64,000 bases of DNA, taken from NCBI GenBank assembly GCA_039821555.1, contig JBCBNX010000012.1, forward strand, positions 62,001 to 126,000, in the 5' to 3' direction. Shown piece by piece: positions 55,414-64,000 of the stretch. Under the pieces are notes generated by a model. It saw only the letters and a list, made by a program, of their open reading frames with translations, was not told where the DNA came from and made no database searches. Numbering within the stretch: position 1 is the stretch's first letter; every line of letters begins with the position of its first letter. The translations under genes were made by a program, and so were the position numbers. This stretch comes from Bacteroidota bacterium (GTDB lineage Bacteria; Bacteroidota; Rhodothermia; Rhodothermales; Rubricoccaceae).

Positions 55414-56010
55414 TTATGCCAGCTTCGCCGCGACCTCAACGACGCGCTTGGCTTGGTGCTGGATGGCAGCGATATCCTCGTCCGTGAGTCCCTCGCCGGT
55501 AGCGGTCACCGAGACGCCATAGGGGTTACCACCGCTAGCGAAAACGGCGGGGCTGGTGTAGCCGGGTGGAACGAGAACCGCGCTCCAGTGCATCGCGGTG
55601 ATGTAGAGCGTCTGGAGCGTTGTCTCCTGGCCGCCGTGCGGGTTTTGGGCGCTCGTCATGGCCGTGAAGGCTTTGTTGGCAAGGGCGCCCTTTTGCCACG
55701 CACCGCCGAGTGTATCGATGAAGGCGCGCATTTGGCTGGCCGCGCCACCGAAGCGGGTGGGGGCGCTCAGAAAGTAGGCATTGGCCCACTCCATGTCTTC
55801 CGCCGTGGCCTCGGGGACGCCGGACTGTTGTGCTTGAGCGGCCTTCCAGCCCTCCTGAGCGTCGATCACGGACTGGGGCACGGTCTCGCGGACTTTGCGG
55901 AGGCGTACCTCGGCGCCAGCCTCACGGGCCGCCTCGGCGGCGACCTGCGCCATCGCGTAGTTGGTGCCGTAGGTGCTGTAGTAGACGATAGTGAGTCGGA
56001 CGTCGCTCAT
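55414..56010 (-). CDS. WrbA-like NAD(P)H:quinone oxidoreductase (flavodoxin type)
   Basis: 198 residues, WrbA size. The FMN phosphate loop is [34 protein letters not shown] is the WrbA signature, and [18 protein letters not shown], then [11 protein letters not shown], complete it. It reduces quinones by two electrons with NAD(P)H, protecting against redox stress. ATG 56010 starts the flavodoxin fold; the frame is open far upstream across a palindromic AT-rich promoter (56064-56099). It is encoded opposite to the topoisomerase genes that surround it. Confidence 0.92.
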   Translation of the reverse strand: MSDVRLTIVYYSTYGTNYAMAQVAAEAAREAGAEVRLRKVRETVPQSVIDAQEGWKAAQAQQSGVPEATAEDMEWANAYFLSAPTRFGGAASQMRAFIDTLGGAWQKGALANKAFTAMTSAQNPHGGQETTLQTLYITAMHWSAVLVPPGYTSPAVFASGGNPYGVSVTATGEGLTDEDIAAIQHQAKRVVEVAAKLA

Positions 56011-56063
56011 GGCATCGGGGAGATGGGTCGATATGTCGGGAAGTAGTTTGATATGGAAGGTAA

Positions 56064-56099
56064 ATATTTGTTCCAACAAATATATTAATGGTACCATTA
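56064..56099. promoter_or_regulatory. Two adjacent perfect palindromes upstream of the WrbA-like gene
   Basis: ATATTTGTT-CC-AACAAATAT (56064-56083) has perfect 9-base arms. TAATGGTACCATTA (56086-56099) is a perfect 14-base palindrome two bases further on. They lie 54 and 76 bases upstream of the minus-strand start, in a locally AT-rich stretch between divergent genes. They look like operator sites for a dimeric regulator such as TetR or MarR type. Confidence 0.65.
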
Positions 56100-56211
56100 T
56101 TCCATCGCCTTGCGTTCCGCCTGCGCGGTAGCATGCCGCCGTTGCATCGTTGCCATTGTAGCGCAGCCGTTGCATCTTTAGCCCCCCGCGCATCACCCTG
56201 ACGGTATCGCC

Positions 56212-56913
56212 ATGCTTCGTTTCATCCTCATCTTCGTCCTGGTAGGATTCGCCTCGTGCGCGCCGCCGCCTACGACGCTCGTGACCGAGTACACGGGCCG
56301 CGTGACCGGCGGTACGCTCGTGATCGCTCCGTTTAGCCCGGACCAGCGCCTCGAGATTCCACGCCTGCCTGGCGAAGACCTCGCTGCTGCGGACCGGCGG
56401 TATGCCCAGTTCTTCCGCCTCGCGCTAGCGCGAGAAATACAGCGGCAGACCCGCTTCGACCGCGTCGTGGTGGATGAGTATGCCGGTGTGCCGCCGTTAG
56501 AGATGCAGCGCTACAACCAGCGTCGCTACGACGACAACCGGCTGCGCGTGCGGCAGGGGCAGGACTTCCCGGTGGCCACGCCGCCCCGAGGCCAACCCAT
56601 ACAGATGGCAGGGGGGACGCCTGAGTTCATCCTCTTCTTCGGCAACGCCGAAATCGAGGCCGTACGCGGGGAGTTGCTTCCGGGACGCATCGTGATGCCG
56701 CACCGCGTGGGCTTCGTGCTCTGGAGCAACGAGACGGGCGAGCCTATCCTCTTTAACGAATTGGACCGCACCCTCACGCTGCGCGTGGAGCCGCTGCCGC
56801 AAGGCACCCCGCTCGATGAGCAGATGGCTCGTTCACGGTATCTGGACGGTTTGGAAGCCTACGTGGAAGCTATGTTCGGCACCTCGCCGTTTCACGTGTC
56901 GACCCGAGGCTGA
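56212..56913 (+). CDS. Paralogous lipoprotein 1 of 3
   Basis: 233 residues. Signal peptide and lipobox are seen in [20 protein letters not shown]. The mature part starts [17 protein letters not shown], contains [13 protein letters not shown] and [20 protein letters not shown], and ends with a helix. The two following genes encode proteins with the same order of motifs (APF or QPF strand, LxxGNxE, FVLWDN), so all three derive from duplication. No function is recognised. It is divergent from the WrbA-like gene across the palindromic region. Confidence 0.7.
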   Translation: MLRFILIFVLVGFASCAPPPTTLVTEYTGRVTGGTLVIAPFSPDQRLEIPRLPGEDLAAADRRYAQFFRLALAREIQRQTRFDRVVVDEYAGVPPLEMQRYNQRRYDDNRLRVRQGQDFPVATPPRGQPIQMAGGTPEFILFFGNAEIEAVRGELLPGRIVMPHRVGFVLWSNETGEPILFNELDRTLTLRVEPLPQGTPLDEQMARSRYLDGLEAYVEAMFGTSPFHVSTRG

Positions 56914-56969
56914 CCCCTATGCCGCCTGCGTCCGCGCTCCCCTTTTCAGCGTCGCCAGTCCTTTACCGA

Positions 56970-57710
56970 ATGATACTCGTCCTGCTGGTCAGCCTCATCG
57001 TCGGCTGTACTGCGGGGCAACTCATTACGACGGAAGAAGCGTACGCTGGACGTTCTCTGGAAGGCGGCGTGCTTGCGGTCCAGCCGTTCTCTGTCTCGGT
57101 TGGCACCGGCGACGACGAGGTGTTCGTCGAGATGCTGACAGAGGTAGACAGTACCAGCCGCGTAACCGAGCCGGGCCCGGCCATCGCTCGCTTGCTCCGC
57201 GAGACCATGGCGTCGAAGTGGTACGAATGGACCTACCTCGACAGCCTTGCGCTCGTCACTGCCAACGACGGGGCGGGACCGTTCCGCCAGGTCCCCACGA
57301 ATCCAGCCAAGCCGGAGGGGATGATTCCCATCCCGCAGGAGGGGACATCGCTCTCCTACAATGGGTGGACCCCGGACTACGTGCTCTTGTGCACGGGTGG
57401 TGAGGTGCGCAAGGAGAACGTCACGGTCTTCGGGCCCAACAACCAGATGCAGCGCACCGACGAGTTCTACGTCACCGAACTGGCCTACGCCCTCTGGGAC
57501 AATCAGGCAGGGCGGCTGATCCAGCGCGGCGAACTCACGGAGCGGGCGAAGACGTCGTTCTTCACTCGTTCGAAGGACGAGGAGTGGCAGCGCAGCTTCG
57601 AGCCGCTCATCGAAGACCTCTTTTCCAAGCTACCGCTCGGGCCAGTCCGCGACGGCGAGCCGCTCGAAGGTGAGGAGCGCAAGGCGTACGTGCGAGCGTT
57701 CCGAATCTAA
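56970..57710 (+). CDS. Paralogous lipoprotein 2 of 3
   Basis: 246 residues. Signal peptide and lipobox: MILVLLVSLIVGCTAG. GGVLAVQPFSVSVGTGDDE, DYVLLCTGGEVRKENV and AYALWDNQAGRLIQRGELTER match the order of motifs in lipoproteins 1 and 3. ATG 56970 is preferred over 56919 because it starts the signal peptide. It begins 56 bases after lipoprotein 1 and is probably in the same transcript. Confidence 0.7.
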   Translation: MILVLLVSLIVGCTAGQLITTEEAYAGRSLEGGVLAVQPFSVSVGTGDDEVFVEMLTEVDSTSRVTEPGPAIARLLRETMASKWYEWTYLDSLALVTANDGAGPFRQVPTNPAKPEGMIPIPQEGTSLSYNGWTPDYVLLCTGGEVRKENVTVFGPNNQMQRTDEFYVTELAYALWDNQAGRLIQRGELTERAKTSFFTRSKDEEWQRSFEPLIEDLFSKLPLGPVRDGEPLEGEERKAYVRAFRI

Positions 57711-57765
57711 TCGACTGTTGCGCATCTGGCCGAGCCGTCCCCATCGCCTAGCTGAATTTTGGACA

Positions 57766-58422
57766 ATGCGTACACGTGTTAATCGCTGGGTCTTGTTCGT
57801 CCTGGTGGCAGCGGTGCTCCCAGCGTGTGCAGCGAATCGAATGCTGCCGGGCTACACGCTTTCCACGCCGCCCGATGGCCCCCTCGCGGTGCTGCCCGTG
57901 CAGGGCGTTCCGCTCATCGCCGACCCTGACGCGATCACGCGGGCGCTCGGGCCTGGCGTACCGGACGAGGTCTACGCGGCGTTTCTCCGCACTCGGCTCG
58001 TGGAGGTGCTACCGTCGGAGGGGACGTTTGCCGAAGCCGCTCTGACAGAGGCACCCACGGCGACGCTCACGCCGCGCAAGCTGGGCGATGGAATCCGGCT
58101 CCCGCTCCCACCCGACGGGACGGCCCTCGACGTGGTCGTGAACGGGACGCGGCCTTCGTTTGCGTTGTTCTTGGGCAACGTACAGGTGCGCCGGGACGAG
58201 CGCCGGTCCAACCCCAACGCTGGAAGCGGCTTCGAGCGGCTGATTGTGGTGCAAGTCGACTTCGTGCTGTGGGACGTGGTTAGAGCGCAGCCCGCCGTTG
58301 CAGCACGCGCCGCCATTGAAGCGCCCACGTCGCTCACCAATCCGGTGACGCAGACCTTCTTCGAGCGCCGCCTCGAAGAGCTAGCCGAGGAGATCGTGCG
58401 CGGGACGCCGTTCGAGCGGTAG
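57766..58422 (+). CDS. Paralogous lipoprotein 3 of 3
   Basis: 218 residues. Signal peptide with lipobox LPACA (MRTRVNRWVLFVLVAAVLPAC). DGPLAVLPVQGVPL, SFALFLGNVQVRRDE and VDFVLWDVVRAQPAVAARAAIEA correspond to the conserved blocks of the two genes upstream. The C-terminal helix ends VRGTPFER. ATG 57766 starts the signal peptide, 55 bases after lipoprotein 2. Function unknown. Confidence 0.7.
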   Translation: MRTRVNRWVLFVLVAAVLPACAANRMLPGYTLSTPPDGPLAVLPVQGVPLIADPDAITRALGPGVPDEVYAAFLRTRLVEVLPSEGTFAEAALTEAPTATLTPRKLGDGIRLPLPPDGTALDVVVNGTRPSFALFLGNVQVRRDERRSNPNAGSGFERLIVVQVDFVLWDVVRAQPAVAARAAIEAPTSLTNPVTQTFFERRLEELAEEIVRGTPFER

Positions 58423-58429
58423 CTGCTCC

Positions 58430-58515
58430 TGTCCTCGTGGGGCTCGTCCTGTCCTCTTTGCGAGAGAGGGGACCGTCTTCGTTTTCACGGGGGCGAAGTG
58501 AACGAAACCGAGAGC
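58430..58515. repeat. Hairpin-rich element, copy D (before topoisomerase B gene)
   Basis: Reads CTGTCCTCTTTGCGAGAGAG, GGGACCGTCTTCGTTTTCAC, GGGGGCGAAGTGAACGAAACC. Shares GCGAGAG, GGGAC/CGT, CGTTTTCA and GGGGCG in the same order and orientation as copy C. The two copies bracket the WrbA-lipoprotein block. Confidence 0.6.
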
Positions 58516-58611
58516 GAGTGGTGTGTCGACAGTGACACGAGGCTGGCAGCGGGGTGCCCGTATTATGCGACGCTTCCTCGCTCCCACCAAACCGCCGCTC
58601 TCCGCTCCGTC

Positions 58612-60555
<1,944 letters not shown>

Positions 60556-60622
60556 TAGGCTCCGAGGCGTACTATTACGTCTCTCAGACACCGAATTGCT
60601 GGTTCTGCCGCACTTGCCCGAC

Positions 60623-61042
60623 ATGGACATATCCGAAGGATTCCAGATTGAGGAGCCCGACGTGTTTGTGCCCTGGAGTGCTTCGGAGTCAGAGTTGTCT
60701 GACCTCCTCGGCTCACATCTTCGCCACGTGACGGATGGCTACTACACCCTGTCGTGTCGCTCGCTCAGCGGAATGGAACACGAGTTGGGTTTCCACTTCA
60801 AGCCTCGCCGAAACGGGAAGCTGAATGAATTGGAGTTCTTCCGACGCTCCTACGCTGATCAAGCCAGTTCATACGAGCAGTTCCAGCGGCACTTCGAGCA
60901 GGCGTTTGGCTCGCCGGACAGGACAGAGGCTGGAACGGAAGGCTTTGCGAGTCATGAGTGGCGCTGCCCCGGCGCCGTCATCCGCCACTACGTCTTTGAC
61001 CGGTTTGGCCCGGAAGAGCACATGCGAATCAGTCGGCGCTAG
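60623..61042 (+). CDS. Cassette-type hypothetical protein
   Basis: 139 residues, acidic at the N-terminus (MDISEGFQIEEPDVFVPW, SASESELSDLLGSHLRHVTDGYY) with aromatic and charged blocks later (GFHFKPRRNGKLNELEFFRRSY, FGSPDRTEAG, VIRHYVFDRFGPEEHMRISRR). I recognise no family. The size and the direct attC-like neighbour fit the pool of anonymous integron cassette proteins; an immunity-protein role is also possible from the look of the sequence, but this is speculation. ATG 60623 is used; the frame is open upstream into the topoisomerase stop. Confidence 0.55.
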   Translation: MDISEGFQIEEPDVFVPWSASESELSDLLGSHLRHVTDGYYTLSCRSLSGMEHELGFHFKPRRNGKLNELEFFRRSYADQASSYEQFQRHFEQAFGSPDRTEAGTEGFASHEWRCPGAVIRHYVFDRFGPEEHMRISRR

Positions 61043-61048
61043 GGTGCG

Positions 61049-61173
61049 GCAGAACCCGCCACTGCAGGCCGACGTGGGGCGCGAGCGTTCTTGGCCTGTC
61101 CGAACCCGCCAGTCATAGCTTCGCCCCAGCGTCCCGCTGCTGCCCCACGCGGCTGAGCGGCAATCTGTTATGC
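61049..61173 (+). other. attC-like recombination site
   Basis: R'' box GCAGAAC (61049-61055) and R' box GTTATGC (61167-61173) are inverse at six of seven positions. Inner arms also pair: CGTGGGGC (61073-61080) with GCCCCACG (61142-61149), flanked by GGCCGA and GCGGCTGAGCGGC. The total of 125 bases is within the usual attC range. The orientation, ORF first and attC after, is correct for a cassette. Confidence 0.6.
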
Positions 61174-61200
61174 CGCCTTGCGCTTAGGCGGTAGGTCGAT

Positions 61201-61236
61201 GCATAACCAGCCACTCCAGCGGAGAGCGCTCTACCT
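61201..61236 (+). other. Truncated second attC-like start
   Basis: GCATAACCAGCCACTCCAGC repeats the style of the 5' half of an attC: GCATAAC is the exact inverse of the R' box GTTATGC at 61167. CTCCA and TGGAG with AGAG/CTCT inside form a hairpin at about 61214-61240. The 3' half is missing because the duplicated topoisomerase tail begins at 61237. Confidence 0.45.
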
Positions 61237-61384
61237 GGAGCGCCGCCTCCTGCGCGTGACTATCACCGACGACGCGAAGCTCGCCACCGAGAACACGATC
61301 ACAGATCTGATGGGCAAGGACGCCGCCCCGCGCTTCCAGTCCATCATGGGCCACGCCGACGAAGTGGAGGAACTAGACGTGTAG
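61237..61384 (+). pseudogene. Second, displaced 3' end of the topoisomerase B gene
   Basis: 148 bases that align with 60405-60555, the last 50 codons of the topoisomerase B gene, lacking one Arg codon near the start. Over the last 142 bases I count 10 differences, 8 of them silent; the two changes are Pro to Thr (TITDDAK) and Phe to Ser (RFQSIMGHA). The frame is intact to the same stop codon. It has no start of its own and is read as a remnant. Confidence 0.88.
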
Positions 61385-61420
61385 CTTACGGCCTCTCCTG
61401 ACATTTCCGGCGCTACTCGA

Positions 61421-61846
61421 ATGAACAGCCAACTTGCCATCGGCTTGCACATCTTGGGCTTTCTGGCCTCGCGTCCTAACGAACGTCTGACGTCCGAGCA
61501 AATGGCGCGGACGTATGGGACGAGTCCGGTCGTGCTGCGGCGGGTGCTGGCGAAGCTCCAGCGGCATGGCCTCGTGGAGACGTGGCGGGGGACCGGAGGT
61601 GGGAGTGCGTTGGCGAGGCCCGCCAACGAGATCACGCTCCGCGAAGCGTACGAGGCCATCGCCGACGACCAGACGATACTCACGCGGCACCCGAGCGACT
61701 GCGCAGGCCGTGTGGCCATGGTGATGGGCGGCTACATCAATGAGCTCTATGCAGACGCAGAGCTGGCACTGCTGCGTCGCCTTGAAGCGGTGACGGTGGC
61801 GGAGATGGACCGGGAGATTCGGACGCGCCTGTTCGGGTCTGTGTGA
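61421..61846 (+). CDS. Rrf2-family transcriptional regulator
   Basis: 141 residues. LAIGLHILGFLASRPNERLTSEQMARTYGTSPVVLRRVLAKLQRHGLVETWRGTGGGSALARP is the Rrf2 winged-helix N-terminus including the wing GTGGG. A single Cys (HPSDCAGR) lies in the region where Fe-S-binding members carry three, so cluster binding is doubtful. It probably controls the membrane-protein gene 110 bases downstream, separated by an AT-rich promoter-like stretch. ATG 61421 follows shortly after the topoisomerase tail remnant. Confidence 0.9.
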   Translation: MNSQLAIGLHILGFLASRPNERLTSEQMARTYGTSPVVLRRVLAKLQRHGLVETWRGTGGGSALARPANEITLREAYEAIADDQTILTRHPSDCAGRVAMVMGGYINELYADAELALLRRLEAVTVAEMDREIRTRLFGSV

Positions 61847-61955
61847 TTCAGTAGGGGCAGCCAACCGAAAGGAATGGCACGTTGTTTTGTAATGTGACTA
61901 ATCTGGTTGCATATTGGTCGCGCCACCGACTTTTTCCACCAGTTCTAGCTCGCTC

Positions 61956-62417
61956 ATGACTACCACTGCTGCTCCCTCGCTCTCCAAAGGCCAGGTGACC
62001 GCGCTCCGCATCGCCGCAATCCTCTGGGTGGTGTGGGGCCTCGTTCACGCTCTCGCAGGCATCCTCGTCATTTCTGGCGACGCGACCAACGGCTTCCAGA
62101 GCATCGCTGACGGCGTCGATCCCGATGTGCTGGTGATGGACTACCACGCTGCTGTAGGCGCAGTCCTCAATCAGCACGCCTGGAATCTGCTCTGGGGTGG
62201 GGTAGTCACCCTCATCGGCGCGGTCCTCATCTGGCGCGGCAATATGACCGCAATCTGGGTCACCGCGATGGTCGGCGGCTTGCTCGATATTGGGTACTTC
62301 GTCTTCCTCGACCTTGGCGGCTTCGTCAAGTTCTTCCCCGGCACGTTGATGACGATCTTCTCGGGCTCAGCCATCCTATTGACAGGGTGGGTGTGGCTTG
62401 CACATCGGAACGCTTAG
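61956..62417 (+). CDS. Small four-helix membrane protein
   Basis: 153 residues with four hydrophobic segments (ALRIAAILWVVWGLVHALAGILVI; NLLWGGVVTLIGAVLIW; IWVTAMVGGLLDIGYFVFL; TLMTIFSGSAILLTGWVWL). No family is recognised; the organisation resembles uncharacterised DoxX-like or DUF membrane proteins. ATG 61956 starts the short cytoplasmic N-terminus. The gap before it includes TTGTTTTGTAATG (61882-61894) and CATATT (61910-61915), a possible promoter under the upstream Rrf2 regulator. Confidence 0.65.
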   Translation: MTTTAAPSLSKGQVTALRIAAILWVVWGLVHALAGILVISGDATNGFQSIADGVDPDVLVMDYHAAVGAVLNQHAWNLLWGGVVTLIGAVLIWRGNMTAIWVTAMVGGLLDIGYFVFLDLGGFVKFFPGTLMTIFSGSAILLTGWVWLAHRNA

Positions 62418-62496
62418 CTCCGACTGCCGCCGCGTCGCCTTGGGGCAAGCGAGCAACTCGGTTCCTCGAACATCCACTGCTACCGCACCACGTCCC

Positions 62497-63234
62497 ATGC
62501 CGTCCCTACTGTATTGCGTTCCTCGTGTCCGCGTTGGGTTGCTCGTAGTCACGATGACGGCATGCTGTGTGGGCTGCGGAGAAGTAAACCGCATTGTCGC
62601 CGATGTAGAGGATGGGAGTGTGCTCGTCCTGGGCGACTCTGTGATGGAATGGAATGCTGACCAGGAAGCCGCAATCGCCGATGTGATCGCGGCTGAACTC
62701 AACCGGGCCGTTGTCAACGGAGGCGTTTCGGGAGCCCGGTTGAGCATGCCAGAGGATGAATCGGAGCAGGGCGCTCTAGGCTACGACATCCGCGCGCAGT
62801 ATCGGCCTCGTGGTTGGGAATGGGTGGTGATGGACGGTGGAGCGAATGACTTGGGCGACGAGTGCAACTGCGGCACATGCGAGCGCACCTTGGACGAGAT
62901 GGTCAGCAGCGACGGTCATGCGGGGCACTACCCCGACTTCGTTCGGGACGTGGTGAGCGATGGCAGCCGCGTCCTCGTCATGGGCTACTACTTCCCTCCG
63001 AACGGCCCCGAGACAGCGTTCACCGACTGCCTCGATGAGTTTGAGACCCTCAATGCTCGCCTTGATCGCATGGCCGCCTCCCTCGACGGCGTGTTCTATG
63101 CTTCTGCTGCGCTAGTTATTGATTCCACTGACCTGACACACTACGACGAGGATCATGTGCATCCTTCAATCGAAGGATCGCGGTTGATTGGGCAGCAGCT
63201 TGCACACGCCATGCGGGTGGCCGAAGGGGAATAG
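62497..63234 (+). CDS. SGNH/GDSL hydrolase-family lipoprotein
   Basis: 245 residues. The N-terminus (VRVGLLVVTMTACCVGCGEV) is a signal peptide with lipobox CVGC (C27). Block I is VLVLGDSVMEWN with nucleophile S48; block III is VVMDGGANDLGDE with N117; block V is YDEDHVHPSIEG with the catalytic Asp and His. It is probably an esterase or deacetylase at the cell surface. A Cys-rich insert (ECNCGTCERTLDEM) is unusual. ATG 62497 is chosen because the signal peptide starts there. Confidence 0.83.
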   Translation: MPSLLYCVPRVRVGLLVVTMTACCVGCGEVNRIVADVEDGSVLVLGDSVMEWNADQEAAIADVIAAELNRAVVNGGVSGARLSMPEDESEQGALGYDIRAQYRPRGWEWVVMDGGANDLGDECNCGTCERTLDEMVSSDGHAGHYPDFVRDVVSDGSRVLVMGYYFPPNGPETAFTDCLDEFETLNARLDRMAASLDGVFYASAALVIDSTDLTHYDEDHVHPSIEGSRLIGQQLAHAMRVAEGE

Positions 63235-63357
63235 GGGCCTGCCCATCGGAAACGTGGTTGCCCTCGGCGGCGCACGTGCTCGCGTGCGCTGGGCTCGGAA
63301 CGAAAGGCCTTGGCTACCCGAAGAGGACTACGTTGAGGCGAGTGGCCGACGGGCAGA

Positions 63358-63678
63358 TCAGGGCGCAGATCCGCTGGTGCGCCACAGCCAGATGGCGACG
63401 ACTGCCATCACCACGGCCTCCACGGCTACCAGGAGCCATTGCTTCGGAACAGTACCATCGACGAGCAGACCGAGGAGCCGCGCTGCGAGGGCGCCCGCTA
63501 CAACATAGAAGAGTGCTGAGGGTATGCTCGCTGACCAGGGGCGAAGTGCGGGTATTGCCAACAAGCTCAACCCCACGCCGAACAGCATGCCCCCACGAAT
63601 GCGGCGCTCGATCGTCTCGAAAAGGTCGACTGGCGGCTCGGGACCTCCCGTGAGGGGGCCGAACCACGCAGGAAACAC
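63358..63678 (-). CDS. Small membrane protein, start uncertain
   Basis: About 106 residues from GTG 63678, with three hydrophobic helices (GGMLFGVGLSLLAIPAL; SALFYVVAGALAARLLGLL; LLVAVEAVVMAVVAIWLW). The frame stays open upstream to about 63732 and there encodes another hydrophobic helix (LIGVTLAVVGVLVAVFPAWF) without an ordinary start codon, so the true start may be ATT or CTG, or there is a frameshift. It follows directly on the next minus-strand gene, whose stop is at 63717. No family is recognised. Confidence 0.55.
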   Translation of the reverse strand: MFPAWFGPLTGGPEPPVDLFETIERRIRGGMLFGVGLSLLAIPALRPWSASIPSALFYVVAGALAARLLGLLVDGTVPKQWLLVAVEAVVMAVVAIWLWRTSGSAP

Positions 63679-63716
63679 GGCGACCAGGACGCCGACGACG
63701 GCCAGGGTGACCCCAA

Positions 63717-64000
63717 TTAGGTGCGTGGGACCTCATCCAGGGCGCCACCAGCCGGATGCTTGCCTGGACGAAATCCCCGCGTCACAACGCACTGCGCGTG
63801 GATGTCGAACTCATCGATGCGCCAACGAACCAGGCGTCCGACACGCACTTTTTCGAGGACGTGATCTGCTGCTTCGTGGTCGCGAGCCCGCGTGACCATA
63901 AGGCGTTGAGCCTCCGTTTCAGCACATAAGAAGAGGGCGTAGGGACGCTCGAAGTCTTCGACGCGCTCGGCCGCCTCGTTTCGACTCACGGCGAGGTGCG
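63717..64000 (-). CDS. Hypothetical protein, partial at window end
   Basis: The frame is open to the window edge; an internal GTG at 63989 could be the start but the gene may extend further. The visible part, about 94 residues, is soluble and charged (NEAAERVEDFERPYALFLCAETEAQRLMVTRARDHEAADHVLEKV, then WRIDEFDIHAQCVVTRGF). I recognise no domain. Its TAA stop overlaps the upstream extension of the membrane-protein frame at 63358-63678, so the two are probably one transcript. Confidence 0.5.
   Translation of the reverse strand, partial: HLAVSRNEAAERVEDFERPYALFLCAETEAQRLMVTRARDHEAADHVLEKVRVGRLVRWRIDEFDIHAQCVVTRGFRPGKHPAGGALDEVPRT

Larger units (their letters stand above)
60556..61236. mobile_element. 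Candidate orphan integron cassette inserted after the topoisomerase B gene
   Basis: This 681-base segment separates the intact end of the topoisomerase B gene from a second copy of its tail. It holds one small ORF (60623-61042) followed seven bases after its stop by an attC-like site (61049-61173), then a second, incomplete attC-like start (61201). One ORF plus one attC is the structure of an integron cassette. No integrase is in the window. The boundaries and mechanism are inference. Confidence 0.5.

Noticed and set aside
61178..61384. A 68-codon frame that could be called a small gene
   Set aside because: Most of it is the duplicated C-terminal tail of topoisomerase B without any start domain, so it is better described as a remnant.

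Overview
The window reads as chromosomal DNA of a high-G+C member of the Bacteroidota, most likely a Rhodothermia relative (Rhodothermales, Rubricoccaceae-like). The reasons are a type IX secretion-style C-terminal tail on one secreted protein, a beta-propeller/Y_Y_Y sensor kinase, starts that mostly lack a Shine-Dalgarno sequence, and high G+C together with Bacteroidota-type gene content. The genus-level guess is inference. I saw no rRNA, tRNA or CRISPR array.

Layout. 1-8.1 kb: branched-chain amino acid operon ilvB(end)-ilvN-ilvC-leuB-leuA-leuC-leuD plus a methyltransferase coupled to leuD. 8.2-10.5 kb: an SPFH/GYF protein and a zinc-ribbon membrane protein. 10.5-20.4 kb: murA, cysteine desulfurase, a NarL-type kinase and regulator, a lone receiver, an AlgH/YqgE protein, prfA, proC and small hypothetical genes. 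20.6-27.3 kb: argS, a long-chain acyl-CoA synthetase, trigger factor and clpP. 27.5-32.5 kb: an AraC regulator followed by an NmrA/DUF4345/DUF1772 cluster, a fasciclin protein, a CPXCG protein and nadA. 32.6-37.8 kb: a small secreted repeat peptide divergent from a large hybrid-like sensor kinase, then an outer-membrane barrel. 37.9-50.3 kb: RraA-like protein, GMC oxidoreductase, DDAH-like hydrolase, lipoproteins, an APC-EIIA-TrkA_C transporter, a T9SS-type propeller protein, a glycosidase-like lipoprotein, pgl and gpsA. 50.5-52.8 kb: an AlbA_2 regulator and three tandem paralogous membrane-anchored proteins. 53-61.4 kb: a type IIA topoisomerase A/B pair split by a WrbA-like gene and three paralogous lipoproteins, then a candidate orphan integron cassette and a duplicated topoisomerase-B tail. 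61.4-64 kb: Rrf2 regulator, membrane proteins, an SGNH lipoprotein and a partial gene.

The most unusual material is between genes. Almost every gap in the ilv-leu operon holds a degenerate heptamer array arranged as an inverted repeat that runs up to, and once through, the next start codon. At least two further families of roughly 90-125 bp hairpin-rich repeats lie between genes, some flanking argS and the block between the topoisomerase genes. Three convergent gene pairs end in one shared CTAG. The strongest candidates for something undescribed are the secreted peptide made of two identical 17-residue units beside a beta-propeller sensor kinase, the attC-like cassette with the displaced second topoisomerase-B tail, and the MGQQQ paralogue trio.
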